DNA from: Halichondria panicea
Lineage: Eukaryota; Porifera; Demospongiae; Suberitida; Halichondriidae
Assembly (NCBI RefSeq): GCF_963675165.1
Contig: NC_087389.1
Span: 3,842,830-3,906,829 of the forward strand
Direction of reading: 5' to 3'
Length of the DNA: 64,000 bases
The position numbers were made by a program, and so were the translations under genes. Shown here piece by piece: positions 54,001-63,735 of this stretch. Under the pieces are notes generated by a model. That model was not told where the DNA came from, made no database searches, and was given only the letters and a program-made list of their open reading frames with translations. Position 1 is the stretch's first letter, and the number at the start of each line of letters is the position of its first letter.

Positions 54001-54720
54001 TTGTTATATCCCGAGGGCTCAATCCATTATGCTTGGTTGTACGATGGAAATATAAACTACCTTGAAGGGAGGCACATTGCTCTGTTTGTGGCAGCTATTG
54101 TTTGTTTTATTTTGTTGATTTTACCGTATACGATTCTGCTAACATTCTTCAAATTCTTTCAAGCTTGCTCTGATAAGAAACTGATGTCATGGATGAACAA
54201 TCTTAAACCAGTCATCGATGCATACGCTGGTCCTTATAAGGACAATCTTCGATTCTGGACGGGTTTCCTGCTCTTTTCTCGAACAGTACTAATTGTTACC
54301 CTTACCCTCAATTGGACGGCGTCACCAGACTACAACCTTTTTGCAGCAGCTCTGGAAGCCATCATCCTCATCATGATTGTAGGCTCTCTTGGTGGCATTT
54401 ACAAATATTCGCTTTACAACTTCCTCGAAACTTTTTGTTATTTCAATGTAGCTGCTGTGGCTTTGATTCTGCTTTATAACAAAGAGCATCAATACGCTAT
54501 CCTAAATGGATCGATGGGTGTTTTATTTTTCATATTTTTAGTAGTTATTTTCATCCATTTATTCAAGTACACCCCAATTCGTTTGTGTGTTTCCTGCATT
54601 AGGAGGAGGTTTACTGAAGATGAAGCCAACAGAGGAAACGATGAAGACTTATTATTTGATGATCGATATGAAGCCGTTGTGGAGTCTGATGAGAATGAAC
54701 TCAAAGACACTGTTGGTTGA
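51049..54720 (+). CDS. Large secreted-ectodomain, multi-pass membrane protein (beta-helix-like receptor)
   Basis: Intronless 1,223-aa protein. Residues 1-31 or so form a signal peptide ending in PLATA. Residues about 32-700 are rich in Asn, Ser and Thr, with many N-glycosylation sites. They contain repeated short strands with recurrent N-C-S/T-F and NNTSG patterns, typical of a right-handed parallel beta-helix (pectin-lyase-like) ectodomain. A Cys-rich stretch follows at about 720-835 (CPPGFEVHF, CDCEKQL, CGECQKGLSL). From about 836 there are eight or nine hydrophobic segments, beginning SLLFIIVFALAGVALVVLLF, and an acidic cytoplasmic tail ends the protein. It is probably a cell-surface receptor or adhesion protein from a family expanded in sponges; no ligand or activity can be inferred. 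A partial second copy lies at 59970-62452. Confidence 0.85.
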   Translation: MKLHGYSISSTMTLTLLYACATLQGLPLATAGNSEQANSTTYYVRGKDTNSSLCPADVEIGHCQTLDFYAENGRFTSHRSFVFLSGTHQLSQEVILRGITGLSMVGVQGSTNCSIICTTASAGFAFFDVTFLHISDLNIHNCGIHKQDFQLAAALIIKDSTNASLNRLVVTNTTGGYGLITINTHDLLSITNSIFAYNKNDSHWEGGNTRIIFSVCEDFEPKFVVIKNTTFHHGYQYYRVFREVGCGGLTIEFNCYNVKVSVEDSEASYNTAYFGGNIDVVFGLLTNNSLRLHNVTSTHGMGGRGTGLFITIKQNVGIDDEYSCDTHMCSAMENVILNFSNLHFNRNQKSAFIIEDNSYPGTVCVNQYAVIKDSVFLENSSPAWWGGSAVRLAYSPLSPAVKDFAILYTTFTNCTFSGHFKNSHRMDLIASVMYFELVKNVTIENCSIGNNNMSGIQAYSSNVHFKGSTNIFRNTNYYGGGLLLLQNSFMFMSLGTTINFCDNHAVTVGGALFSDFDLQIPTKSPCFYQLDISGPSANNNLISTIKVNFQNNTSGLAGSAIFGGRINSCYSYRHSYVSKLFEKVFKINNTVNDPSAITSDPYYVCFCIDESRLPNCAVGSHNVSVFPGDNFQVSAATVGSSREGTIPGVVHSQFIKSYQNTSFGYLQAAQNSVGRYCSTLNFTIYSLDPSVSFYLSTDKLSFFSLFVFDSKIVTVTFLDCPPGFEVHFSSGRPKCDCEKQLQIHDDSIQCLITSQVIVPPPGSWVGYYNTSTPDTVVRGALFHRYCPYNYCHSNQSYISLNNTDMQCSSNRSGIMCGECQKGLSLTLGRNKCVKCSSISLLFIIVFALAGVALVVLLFVLRLTVTEGSINGLIFYMNVLKMNQALLLPGNETNFLSVFTAWMNLDLGIDLCFYDGMDSIAKTFLQFVFPAYIWLLVILVIVLAKRFRFISNLVGQRAVQVLATLLLLSYTKLQRVIVTSLTYTTLLYPEGSIHYAWLYDGNINYLEGRHIALFVAAIVCFILLILPYTILLTFFKFFQACSDKKLMSWMNNLKPVIDAYAGPYKDNLRFWTGFLLFSRTVLIVTLTLNWTASPDYNLFAAALEAIILIMIVGSLGGIYKYSLYNFLETFCYFNVAAVALILLYNKEHQYAILNGSMGVLFFIFLVVIFIHLFKYTPIRLCVSCIRRRFTEDEANRGNDEDLLFDDRYEAVVESDENELKDTVG

Positions 54721-55913
54721 ACATGAAGTAGTATATTACAACATATCACACTGAGCACAGCTCTAGTTCATGCATGCATGGTTAGTTCATTATGGCAGTT
54801 ATACTTTGTGTATAATTTGATGAGTATATATATTATAACAAAAACAATTTAATGGACATTTTACGTGCATATAATTACACCCCAAATGCAGTTAATGTTA
54901 TACATTTACCGGTACATGCATTTACTAACTCTATAATAATTATAATATATATATATATATAATCAATGTTTCAGGTAGCTCCGTGTATAAGACCCTTGCA
55001 TGCACATGTGTATGTACAGGTCCTTGATACTGAGATAACCTCTCCTAATCATGCATGCACTCCCAGTGTAACGATAGCTGGCACGGAATGCAATTCATTT
55101 ACTATAATTATCATGCATGTGCATGACTACAGTATAGACTTTCGCTATTCAGGCTCTCTAAAGTACGGCCACTTCAATACCGGCCATATATAGTTTGGCA
55201 TGGATTGCCGAAAATTACCCACTATACGGTATTTTTTGAAAACGTTTAGTTTAGTTTTGTAGAAATGATGTAGCACTAGACTGGAAACTACTCCCTTCAC
55301 TGCGCTCTGGGGACTGGTAAGCTGCCGTGTTGAGAGTTGTCCCGTTGGAATGCAATTAGAACAAACCACAAAATGCGTAATGCGTGGGGGATATTTCTTC
55401 AGCCTCGAGAACAGACCGCCAGTGATGTACCTATACTCGAGGCCGATAATATTTTGTGCAGTAAAAGTTAGCGCGTGGGCGGTGGCACATGACTATTTGT
55501 GACGTTTTCATTCTTGTGGGAGCGTGAAATTCTTCACGCACTGGGACAAGTCTCAACACAGCAGCTTGTCAGTCCCCAGAGCGGGAGTGGTTGTCAGTCT
55601 AATGTCAGGAGTGCATGCACTCCTGCTAATGTATAATTATAGCATTACAACAAAATTATTGCCAGTTAATCAACTGAAACGTTTTCATTTTGCATTCAGG
55701 ACAATACAGAGTTTAGGGGGAAAATAATTATGTCCTCATAGCATCCAACTATTGAGATTCCCCCAAAGTATTATACTAGCACAAAGCTCACAAGGTTAGA
55801 CAAATTCAATGCAAAATGTGCAATTGTCTCAAAAACAGACTGATATAATTATGTGAGAATTAGATACTAGCTAATTGCACAACGCAGAATGTATGTCAGA
55901 TATTCAATAAATG
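54721..55913. other. Noncoding interval between receptor gene and GMPPB relic
   Basis: No gene seen. It holds TA-rich and ATGCATGCA tracts and a single CCGTATA-type palindromic repeat half near 55205. Confidence 0.6.
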
Positions 55914-56390
55914 TCACATGATAATTTGTGGTTCTGGCACCGAGGTACCAATGTCTTGTGTGGGAGTATGCGGCCACCGTTAATGTACAACTCATCTTGA
56001 ATGATAACATCTTCCCCGAGCACAGAAATGTTCTCCATCCTCACCTATACAGGAAAAACACCAGATAATGATGGCATAGATAAAATTTAATGCATTTGTA
56101 AACTATAATGATAAACAACATTTATTGATTACATTTGTAAAAAGGGAATTAATGCATGGTGCAAAAGAGTTGGGAAATGATCGACCATGATGGTTGCAAA
56201 AAAGGATGCCAAAGTTCAAAATCCATGAATGGCTGCTGTTCTCTATGATCCAAAACAGTGCAGCTCTCTTCTTACTCTTGCAGCTACCAATAGCTAATGT
56301 TCTAGTGCAGAGCTAACTACTAAGTAGAGTAGCAACACTCTATAGAAGATTTTGCTACAAACTATTCTGAAAAGGCTGGTATATACACTG

Positions 56391-56554
56391 TACCGTATAA
56401 CTGGAAAATTTGGTGAATTAGCCATTTGAACTGACTTGGTGGTTTTTTAATGTGGCGTGGGTACTACAGCAATGACGTTGCGTCCACCGGAAAACTTTAA
56501 TTTGGCGATATTGTGTAAAATTCGCCACATTTTACATTTTCCAGTTATACGGTA
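56391..56554. mobile_element. Palindromic MITE in GMPPB relic intron
   Basis: The ends TACCGTATAACTGGAAAATT and its complement (CCAGTTATACGGTA) are inverted. Diverged member of the CCGTATA-type family. Confidence 0.75.
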
Positions 56555-56865
56555 ACTCAAAATCGAAGCATTACTTTACAAATTTAAATGTGACTAGAAG
56601 CCTATACAAGCTCTTACTTCAATTTCATTGATCATTGAGCAACTGCAGCAGTCTACACAGACAGACAAACACACACACTATAACGTATACCTCACTGCAC
56701 ATGCAACACACCGAGGTATAACAATTATAACCTTAGAGGTACAGTGTAATAGCGAGAATACAAATTCAATAATGCATCTCAGTACTTACCCATTTCCCGA
56801 CAGTTGATTTCCAGCCAATGATGCTGGACTGCACCCAGGCATGTGACTTGACGGTGGACCCACAC

Positions 56866-56925
56866 TAGTTGGGCGGAGTCCAACCAACGCTTAGAGCGAA
56901 GCATTGGTTGGACTCCGCCCAACTA
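56866..56925. mobile_element. 60-bp palindromic MITE inserted in a GMPPB exon
   Basis: A near-perfect hairpin starting TAGTTGGGCGGAGTCCAACC, flanked by the exact 9-bp direct repeat GACCCACAC (56857-56865 and 56926-56934). It splits the coding text between VLCGS and STVKSHAW. Insert plus duplication is 69 bp, a multiple of three, but the element supplies a TAG near its end in the gene frame. Confidence 0.92.
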
Positions 56926-59082
56926 GACCCACACAGCACTGTGGACTTTGACAAACACACTCCTGCAAATGCAACAGTGAAATACATGGTTGGATCAGCA
57001 TGGTTAGATCAACTCAGAGTATAACGCTCTAAGGAACGTGCCTAGAAAAAACTAGTCTAAGACTCAAATGTGGCCTATAAATCAGCCTGGAGGCTGGGGC
57101 TTTGTCAATAAGTTGAAGCCCCAAACCTGGTCTCAAATACAAGACCGCATGGGTTACATTGTTCAAAAGAATTCCTTGGCCACGATTCTAACATTACCCT
57201 ACAGTCATGCCTACCATCTTCTATCACAACGTTTGGTCCGATGACCACACTCGGTCCGATTCAGCAGTCCTCACCAATCTTAGCAGTGGGGTGCTACAAT
57301 AAGAAAACAGGAATAACCATGCATTGTTACATGCACATGTTCATAAAAGAAACACAAACTCTATGCATGGGTACTACATTACAAATATGCCACACTCACT
57401 GAAACCCACGTATAAAGTGTAACACTCGCAAAAAGCATCATGCACCTGTACGATAGTCTGCACACAATACGAAGTATGTACATGTACAGTACACAACTAA
57501 ATAACACACGTACCACAAGAACATTTCCAACAAAATTATCTCCCTTCGATAACTTTGCTGGGTGATTGTCCGCAAGATACGACAAGTACATCCCCACACC
57601 TGTGACAAAGTCTTTGGGCTGACCAATATCCATCCAGAAACCTGAAACCAGAGATAGTTAAATCATGTGATGGTCATGTGATTAGTAAGTCACCTTGTAA
57701 GCTATAGGTGAATAATTCTCCTTTTTTTGCCATATATGGGAACACTTCTTTCTCAATCGACATGAATCTAACCTGTAACCATAGCACAAACATAGATAAC
57801 TAACTATACGTGCATGTTGGACAAAGAAGAGAGTGAATGAATACATGCAGTCGGCCAAGAGTATAACTAACTATACGTACATGTATGCCATGGACAGAGA
57901 AGAAGAGTACATGCAGTCGGCCAGGGTCATGATTGTCATACAAATACTGAGTATAGGTTTTAGCGAGTTGATGATGGAGGGCATACAAGAAACAACCTAC
58001 AAGGGAGCTCAATACGAACAAGAATCCTCTGAATAAGGAACGTATTAAAGTGTACTTTTACTTTATTTAGACGTTTGCTGTAGTATTTTAACTAGCAGGT
58101 TAAGCAACTAAAATGCAAAAGAAAGCATACTTATACATGCAGTACTGTAAATAAAAACTGTGCTTCGGGGCGTAGCCGCAGGAGGCATATGGCAAACCTG
58201 TTCGTGTGCCTGTCTATTCCAGCTCTACATTGTAACTGCTCGGCGGTTGCAATAAAAATACAAGCACATGTAAGAGCTTAATTCTAGCCACGTTTTCATT
58301 AGCAGATTTGCAAACTAAAGCTTTCTCGAGTTATGGCTAGTTTTACTTACAGTGAGGCTGTTGCCGTCTTTTCAGAATCATGCCTATAACATCATCTTTT
58401 CGCACTATGAGTTAGCTTCCATTAAGGTGAATCTACGAGAGTACGAAAACAGCTGCAAAGTCACTATGAGAAAGCAGCAGCCACTACTGAACCTTGACCT
58501 CTTTGCACATCCACCTGTTTTTTTTTATCTTCGCACATTTACCCCTTTTCTCAGTATTATGCTCATGCTATATAGATCCACCCTTTTCTACAAATTTACA
58601 ATTAATCATTTCTTCCTCTAACAATAATAATACTTGGTAAGCGAAACAAACAAGCCAGAACAAAATATGCCAGAGACAGTTAGCACCGCGATGCTTAAAC
58701 ACTCGTTATAGTTAAGAAACAAGCAGACAGACAAGCAATAGTTATGTTACTGATTCTAAAACAAACCTCAATCCTCTTCAGAACTGATGGGTTAAAGATG
58801 TACATGCCTGCGTTGATCTTGTTCGACACAAATACTTTTGGTTTCTCCATAAATCTCTGTATCTGTCCACTTTCCTCATTGTACACCACAACCCCGTATT
58901 TGGACGGCTCTTCCACCCGAGTCACCTGACATAGGAGAGGAGGTTTTTTTTACATGTACACACTAAGAGCTTGAGTGATCAAAAGTATTGTAATTAGGTA
59001 GTATTGTAAGGTGGTTAAACAGTAGCTCTAAAGTGATACTTGTACGTTTATGTATGCTATCAGCAATCAGCTATACATGTAG

Positions 59083-59146
59083 TAGCCTCGATTCCAGGCC
59101 GCAAAGAGAAAGGCGCCTTTCTCTTTGCGGCCTGGAATCGAGGCTA
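59083..59146. mobile_element. 64-bp perfect-palindrome MITE, TAGCCTCGATTCC family
   Basis: Self-complementary element with the ends of the RecQ-carrying transposon (TAGCCTCGATTCCAGGCC), flanked by exact 9-bp repeats TACATGTAG at 59074-59082 and 59147-59155. This fixes the true terminus and TSD length for the family. Confidence 0.92.
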
Positions 59147-59471
59147 TACATGTAGCTATTATAACTATGATACGGTGTATATAACTGAGCTCAGAAAACT
59201 GCTGAGCGTATCTGTATGGAGGCCTGGTCAAATAAGTTATTGAACTGACCACAATGGTTCCTTCTTTCCCGTGAGCTAGCTTTGTGCGCCTCTAGCATCT
59301 TGGTGAAGGGGTAGTTGCAGATTACGTCATTGTTGAGGACAAAGAAAGGGGAGAAGTCAGCATCCAATATGTCTCGGGCAAGGGCAAGGGGACATGAAAG
59401 ATGTGTCAAATTATTTATGGTCCATACAAAGTAAGGAATGGCCACTTTCATGGGGTATACATGTACTACTC

Positions 59472-59969
59472 TAGCCTCGTTCCCAGGCCGATTTTTCTTT
59501 AATAGAACGAAGTTGAAAAATACGGCCTGGTTGATTGTATCATAGATTGAAGAGTTAGACTAACTCGTCAATCTATGATTGTATCTGGGCGTGATTATTT
59601 TTTACCCTGTATAAGTTTAATACCATAATTTACATGTAGCTCTGTGTATGCGCTCGAGTACTAAAATCTAGTACTAAAATCTAGCCATCGATTATATAGC
59701 TAGCTGGCTATGGCAAGTTAAGTTGTGCAAGAAGGTCTCGCTCTCATGGCAGAACAGACGCATGCTCTCCAGCTCCTGTCAGAAGGAAGAAACGTCTTTG
59801 TCTGGTTTTCAACATGGTCTCTTTGCTATCAATTACTGCCCTTTGTGATAGACTACAAGCTAGTAGGTAGGACCACACTGCCGGCCCTTGTCGACAGGTG
59901 TGTTGTTTTTGCAAAATCTCTATGCTTTTGTTTTTCGGTTCCTACAACCACGCCCAGACACAATCAATA
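59472..59969 (+). mobile_element. Truncated RecQ-transposon fragment
   Basis: Starts with the family terminus (TAGCCTCGTTCCCAGG) and contains a RecQ-like N-terminal remnant at 59725-59870 (LLSEGRNVFVWF, LCYQLLPFVIDY) with the Walker A lysine region deleted. It stops within the right subterminal sequence (CACGCCCAGACACAATCAA), where it joins a copy of the receptor gene. Confidence 0.78.
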
Positions 59970-60742
59970 CCAAAATTGTCACTGTTACTTTTCTTGATTG
60001 TCCACCCGGATTTGAAGTCCATTTTTCTTCTGGAAGACCTAAATGTGATTGCGAAAAACAACTCCAAATTCATGACGACAGTATTCAGTGTTTGATTGCG
60101 AGCCAAGTGATTGTACCACCTCCAGGCTCCTGGGTAGGCTACTACAACACTTCCACCCCGGATAAGGTCGTCAGGGGGGCACTCTTTCATCGATATTGCC
60201 CCTACAATTACTGTCACTCAAATCAGTCGTACATTTCTCTCAATAATACCGACATGCAGTGCTCCTCCAACAGATCTGGGATAATGTGTGGACAGTGTCA
60301 AAAAGGTCTCAGTCTCGCCCTTGGCAGAAATAAGTGTGCAAAATACTCGAGTATTAGCCTGCTATTTATTATTGTGTTTGCCTTAGCTGGGGTCGCATTA
60401 GTTGTGCTGTTGTTTGTGTTGAGGCTTACGGTAACAGAAGGAAGTATTAACGGATTAATATTTTACATGAATGTCTTGAAGATGAACCATTTTCTGCAGG
60501 GAAACGAAACAAATTTTCTGAGTGTGTTTACTGCATGGATGATTTGGATATAGGAATCGATTTATGCTTTTATGATGGAATGGACTCGATAGCAAAAACA
60601 TTCTTACAGTTTGTTTTCCCTGCATACATATGGTTGCTTGTTATTTTGGTGATAGTTCTCGCAAAAAGGTTTCGATTCATTTCAAACTTAGTTGGACAAA
60701 GAGCAGTTCAAGTTCTAGCCACTCTGTTGCTTCTCTCTTATA

Positions 60743-61460
60743 CAGTGCATCCAGTCTAAAGAGTAGAATACCAAAAATGTGTGAGTAGTTGTACTTAAAT
60801 GTAAATATCTTATGATTGGAACATTTCTAAGAAAATCTGCTGATACCATTGTGTAGGCGAATGAATAAGCTACAACATATCCAAAATTGTTTCCATGACA
60901 ACATAAGGTGGTGGGTTTGTGGTAATTAATAAAACAGTACCCAATTGTTATAGTGGGTAATCGGTTAGGGAGAGAAAAGGCCAACGGTTTCCGGCTAAGG
61001 TTTGGAACTTTGTCACAACATCTATAGATAGTTTGGCTATCATGAAAGATTCGATGTTACTTAAATATATCTACACATTCTCCGCAGTGCTCAAAATTGC
61101 TAGTTTTTAGTGCCGTTTCGGTTAGGGAGAGATTTGAAGAAAATCTCATGGCTAAGGTCTAAAAATTACACGGAGTAAGCTTGAATAAATAATTGTTTAA
61201 CTTTTGATACAAAAAATATTTCCAGAAATACTTTAGTTCCAGAGATAATTGATGTTACGTACATTTTTTTACGATCACCCCCATTATCTCCAAAATTATT
61301 TCGCACTACAATAACTTTTGGGGAAATATTTTTGAATCATGTAGCTTATCTTTTACCTATGGTATCAGCACAATTTCTTAGAAATGTTCCAATCTTGAGA
61401 TACATCTAAGTACAACTACTCACCAATTTTTGTATTCTACTCTCTAGACTGGATGCACTG
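60743..61460. mobile_element. Tc1/mariner-like MITE in receptor pseudogene
   Basis: 718-bp relative of 2964-3606 with ends CAGTGCATCCAGTCT and its complement. Comparison with the intact gene shows the empty site, with TA duplicated on insertion, which defines both ends exactly. Confidence 0.92.
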
Positions 61461-61529
61461 TACAAAACTTCAACGAGTGATTGTTACATCTCTCACATAT
61501 ACCACTTTGTTATATCCCAGGGCTCAATC

Positions 61530-62432
61530 CAGGGGCGTACACAGGGTGGTGCTTAGGGTGCTCCAGCACCCCCATCCAGACTCTGGTGCTCCAGCACCCT
61601 ATACAGACTCAGAGAAGCTCAAGTAGATAGTTCAACCATCACTGGCTGGCTAGAAGGAAGCTACACTTACTGCAGCTATCTACAGCTTAATAGTGATAGT
61701 TACAATAACTTTATACCAGTTAGATCTAGCTAGCTAGCTAAGCTGGCCTAAAAAACTTACTTTTCTTCGATCGTTACTGGGATATCCATGGGAACTAGTA
61801 AAGAGTGGGGAGGGGCTCAATAATAAGGCTAGGCAGCAGGAAGTGGTTTGCTGTATCAAACACATAGAACACTTGATTGCTTCACAACATGCAGCACAAC
61901 AAGGTTCTTGGATCCAGGTACATGAGGTATAGTATAATTATATAATTAAGCCTACATGTATGTACAATAAATTAATAATAATCAATGTTTGCAATGTAAA
62001 CTACAAAGTCTCTTTTCCTCAACATCAAGGTACTGGTGGTCATACTTTGTACGCTGCCTGTCACCTCCTGGTAAGCTGATCAATCTTTTAGTGGCCTGAA
62101 AAGAAAAGAATCAAGACTGTCGTCAGATCAAGCAAAGGAACAAACGTTTATCATCACTTACACTTCTACATTTACACAGAGTAGACTAGACATGATTGCA
62201 TTGACATTTGACATACCTTAAGAAGAGTTGGCTAGAGTTTGCCATCCCAGGCGAATTGAGCTTCTGGTCATAAACATTCTTGACTTGCTGATGTTGTATA
62301 TACTGTCAGTACTGTGCACCATCTAGAAAACAGTGGGCGTTGCCGACAAAAGGGGCGTGACTTCCAGGAAGTGGGCGTGGTTTAAATTTTGCGGCGCGCT
62401 TCGCCATTCACTGAATCCTAGGATCGCCCCTG
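61530..62432. mobile_element. hAT-like element in receptor pseudogene
   Basis: Ends CAGGGGCGTACACAGG and the complement of CAGGGGCGATCCTAGG, with direct repeat CAATC on both sides. The empty site is visible in the intact gene at about 54018. There is no clear transposase coding. Confidence 0.78.
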
Positions 62433-62727
62433 CAATCCATTATGCTTGGTTAACGTTTCAGGTTACTGGGTGGAGGCTGGGCTTTGGGTAACTTCAGTCA
62501 TACTATGCCAGTATCTAGATAGTGGCACAGTTCACCATTTGACCTGTGCCATATGGCAGATATTGGCACAGTGTTTCCTTTGATCTGCCCGCTCAAAATG
62601 CAACAAAAACCACTTTTGGTATGTATTTCCTGTCTTGGTTTATACAATACTTGTGGTAAGGTAATACTATAGCTAGTGGTATGTATTTCCTGTCACACTT
62701 GGATCTTGGGTGACTGCCAGATTTAGA

Positions 62728-63648
62728 ATGTATAGGAAGTTTGCTGTGTTGCTACTAGCTTCAACCATACATACTACAGCTGTATGGTACCTAGCCAAAT
62801 TATCTTTTGAAACCCAATGTGAGCATCTGGATCACAAGCAATGGAGCCAACCAACAGATGCCACAGCTGTATCCAATGACTTACCTGAAACAGCTAATAT
62901 TCCAAATAATGTACTACTCGTGATGGTCATTTCAACACCCGAGAACAGAGCTAGGAGAGATGTGATTAGGAAGACTTGGGTGGGTAGCTATGTCGAACAT
63001 AAAAAGAAGTTTGCAGTCAAATTTGTTATAGGAGCCCTTGATCTAAATGTTAATGAAACAGAGTCGCTGATTTCAGAGAATAAGACGTTTGGCGATGTAT
63101 TACTTTTGACCGATCACCTGGATTCATACAAGAATCTCACCAGGAAAGTTTTACATACCTTTGTGTGGGTAGACAAGAACACAAACTACTCCTTTGTACT
63201 GAAACTTGACGACGACTCATTCCCTAAGTTGGATCAGATTGAATTGGAATTGAAAAAAAGAACTAACCGAAAACCTCTCTACTGGGGTTTGGTTGCATCA
63301 CGAGGTACCCCAATGAAAGAAGGGCCGTGGGCGGAACCACATTGGAACTTGTGTGACACTTATCTGCCGTATGCATTGGGAGGGGGTTATGTATTATCTA
63401 AAGACCTTATACACAGAATTGCTATCAATGCTCACGGTCTTACACTCTACAACAATGAAGATGTCTCAGTTGGAGCTTGGATCAGTCCATTCAACTTGGA
63501 AAGAAAAAATGACAAACGATTTCGTGCAGATATGCAAAAAAACTGGCATCACGATCAGTGCAAGGACTATCTTCTTGTTCATCATCTGTCTATTGAAGAT
63601 GCTAAGAAAACTCATGAAATAATGAAGAATAAAGGTGTTTTGTGTTAA
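62728..63648 (+). CDS. B3GALT6: Beta-1,3-galactosyltransferase 6-like (GT31)
   Basis: Intronless 306-aa type II Golgi glycosyltransferase. B3GALT6 adds the second galactose of the proteoglycan linker tetrasaccharide. The ATG at 62728 is chosen; the frame extends upstream only to a GTG. A signal-anchor lies at residues about 5-27 (FAVLLLASTIHTTAVWYLA). GT31 motifs follow: RRDVIRKTWVG, the DxD-type metal site KLDDDSF near residues 159-165, LYWGL, YLPYALGGGYVLSKDL and NNEDVSVGAW. The C terminus (DYLLVHHLSIEDAKKTHEIM ending GVLC) matches the B3GALT6 subgroup better than other GT31 members. The length is near the usual 320 or so. Confidence 0.9.
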   Translation: MYRKFAVLLLASTIHTTAVWYLAKLSFETQCEHLDHKQWSQPTDATAVSNDLPETANIPNNVLLVMVISTPENRARRDVIRKTWVGSYVEHKKKFAVKFVIGALDLNVNETESLISENKTFGDVLLLTDHLDSYKNLTRKVLHTFVWVDKNTNYSFVLKLDDDSFPKLDQIELELKKRTNRKPLYWGLVASRGTPMKEGPWAEPHWNLCDTYLPYALGGGYVLSKDLIHRIAINAHGLTLYNNEDVSVGAWISPFNLERKNDKRFRADMQKNWHHDQCKDYLLVHHLSIEDAKKTHEIMKNKGVLC

Positions 63649-63735
63649 GGTTCTATTCCTTCTTATTTTATCATAATTATATGAGTGCAATCACCACCAT
63701 TGATTAGTAATATCAAGAGTTCACTAATATATACA

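Larger units (their letters stand above)
55914..59395 (-). pseudogene. GMPPB: GMPPB (mannose-1-phosphate guanylyltransferase) pseudogene
   Basis: Enzyme family making GDP-mannose for glycosylation. Exon-like pieces on the minus strand: about 59395-59250 ([20 protein letters not shown]), 58925-58767 ([25 protein letters not shown]), 57772-57694 (SIEKEVFPYMAKKGELF), 57641-57514 (FWMDIGQPKDF), 57293-57215 (TAKIGEDC, IGPNVVIEDG), 56962-56790 and 56044-55914. Lesions: a 4-base duplication (GCTAGCT) shifts the frame near 59280; an in-frame TGA at 57261-57263 stands where the family has Ser; a 60-bp transposon plus TSD interrupts the 56962-56790 exon and brings a TAG; and one missing G near 55948 shifts the last residues off the conserved SVPEPQIIM end. 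The N-terminal exons with the GGYGTRLRPLT signature are absent. Splice sites remain well kept, so inactivation may be recent. Confidence 0.88.
59970..62452 (+). pseudogene. Partial copy of the beta-helix receptor gene, interrupted by two elements
   Basis: Matches residues from about 711 of the 51049-54720 gene, from CPPGFEVHFSSGRPKC through the Cys-rich stretch and first membrane segments. A six-base loss lies near 60489, and a one-base loss near 60541 shifts the frame. The copy is split by a Tc1-like MITE at 60743-61460, resumes at 61461-61529, is split again by a CAGGGGCG element at 61530-62432, and ends in about 20 matching bases to 62452. The 5' ectodomain and 3' membrane part are missing, so no functional receptor can be made. 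Confidence 0.85.

Noticed and set aside
57261-57263. In-frame TGA in GMPPB as a possible selenocysteine codon
   Set aside because: GMPPB is not a selenoprotein, the site is a conserved serine, other lesions are present and no SECIS-like hairpin was seen nearby.
59888-60553. 221-codon ORF as a genuine gene
   Set aside because: It is a junction of a transposon fragment and a receptor pseudogene, with frame shifts immediately after.
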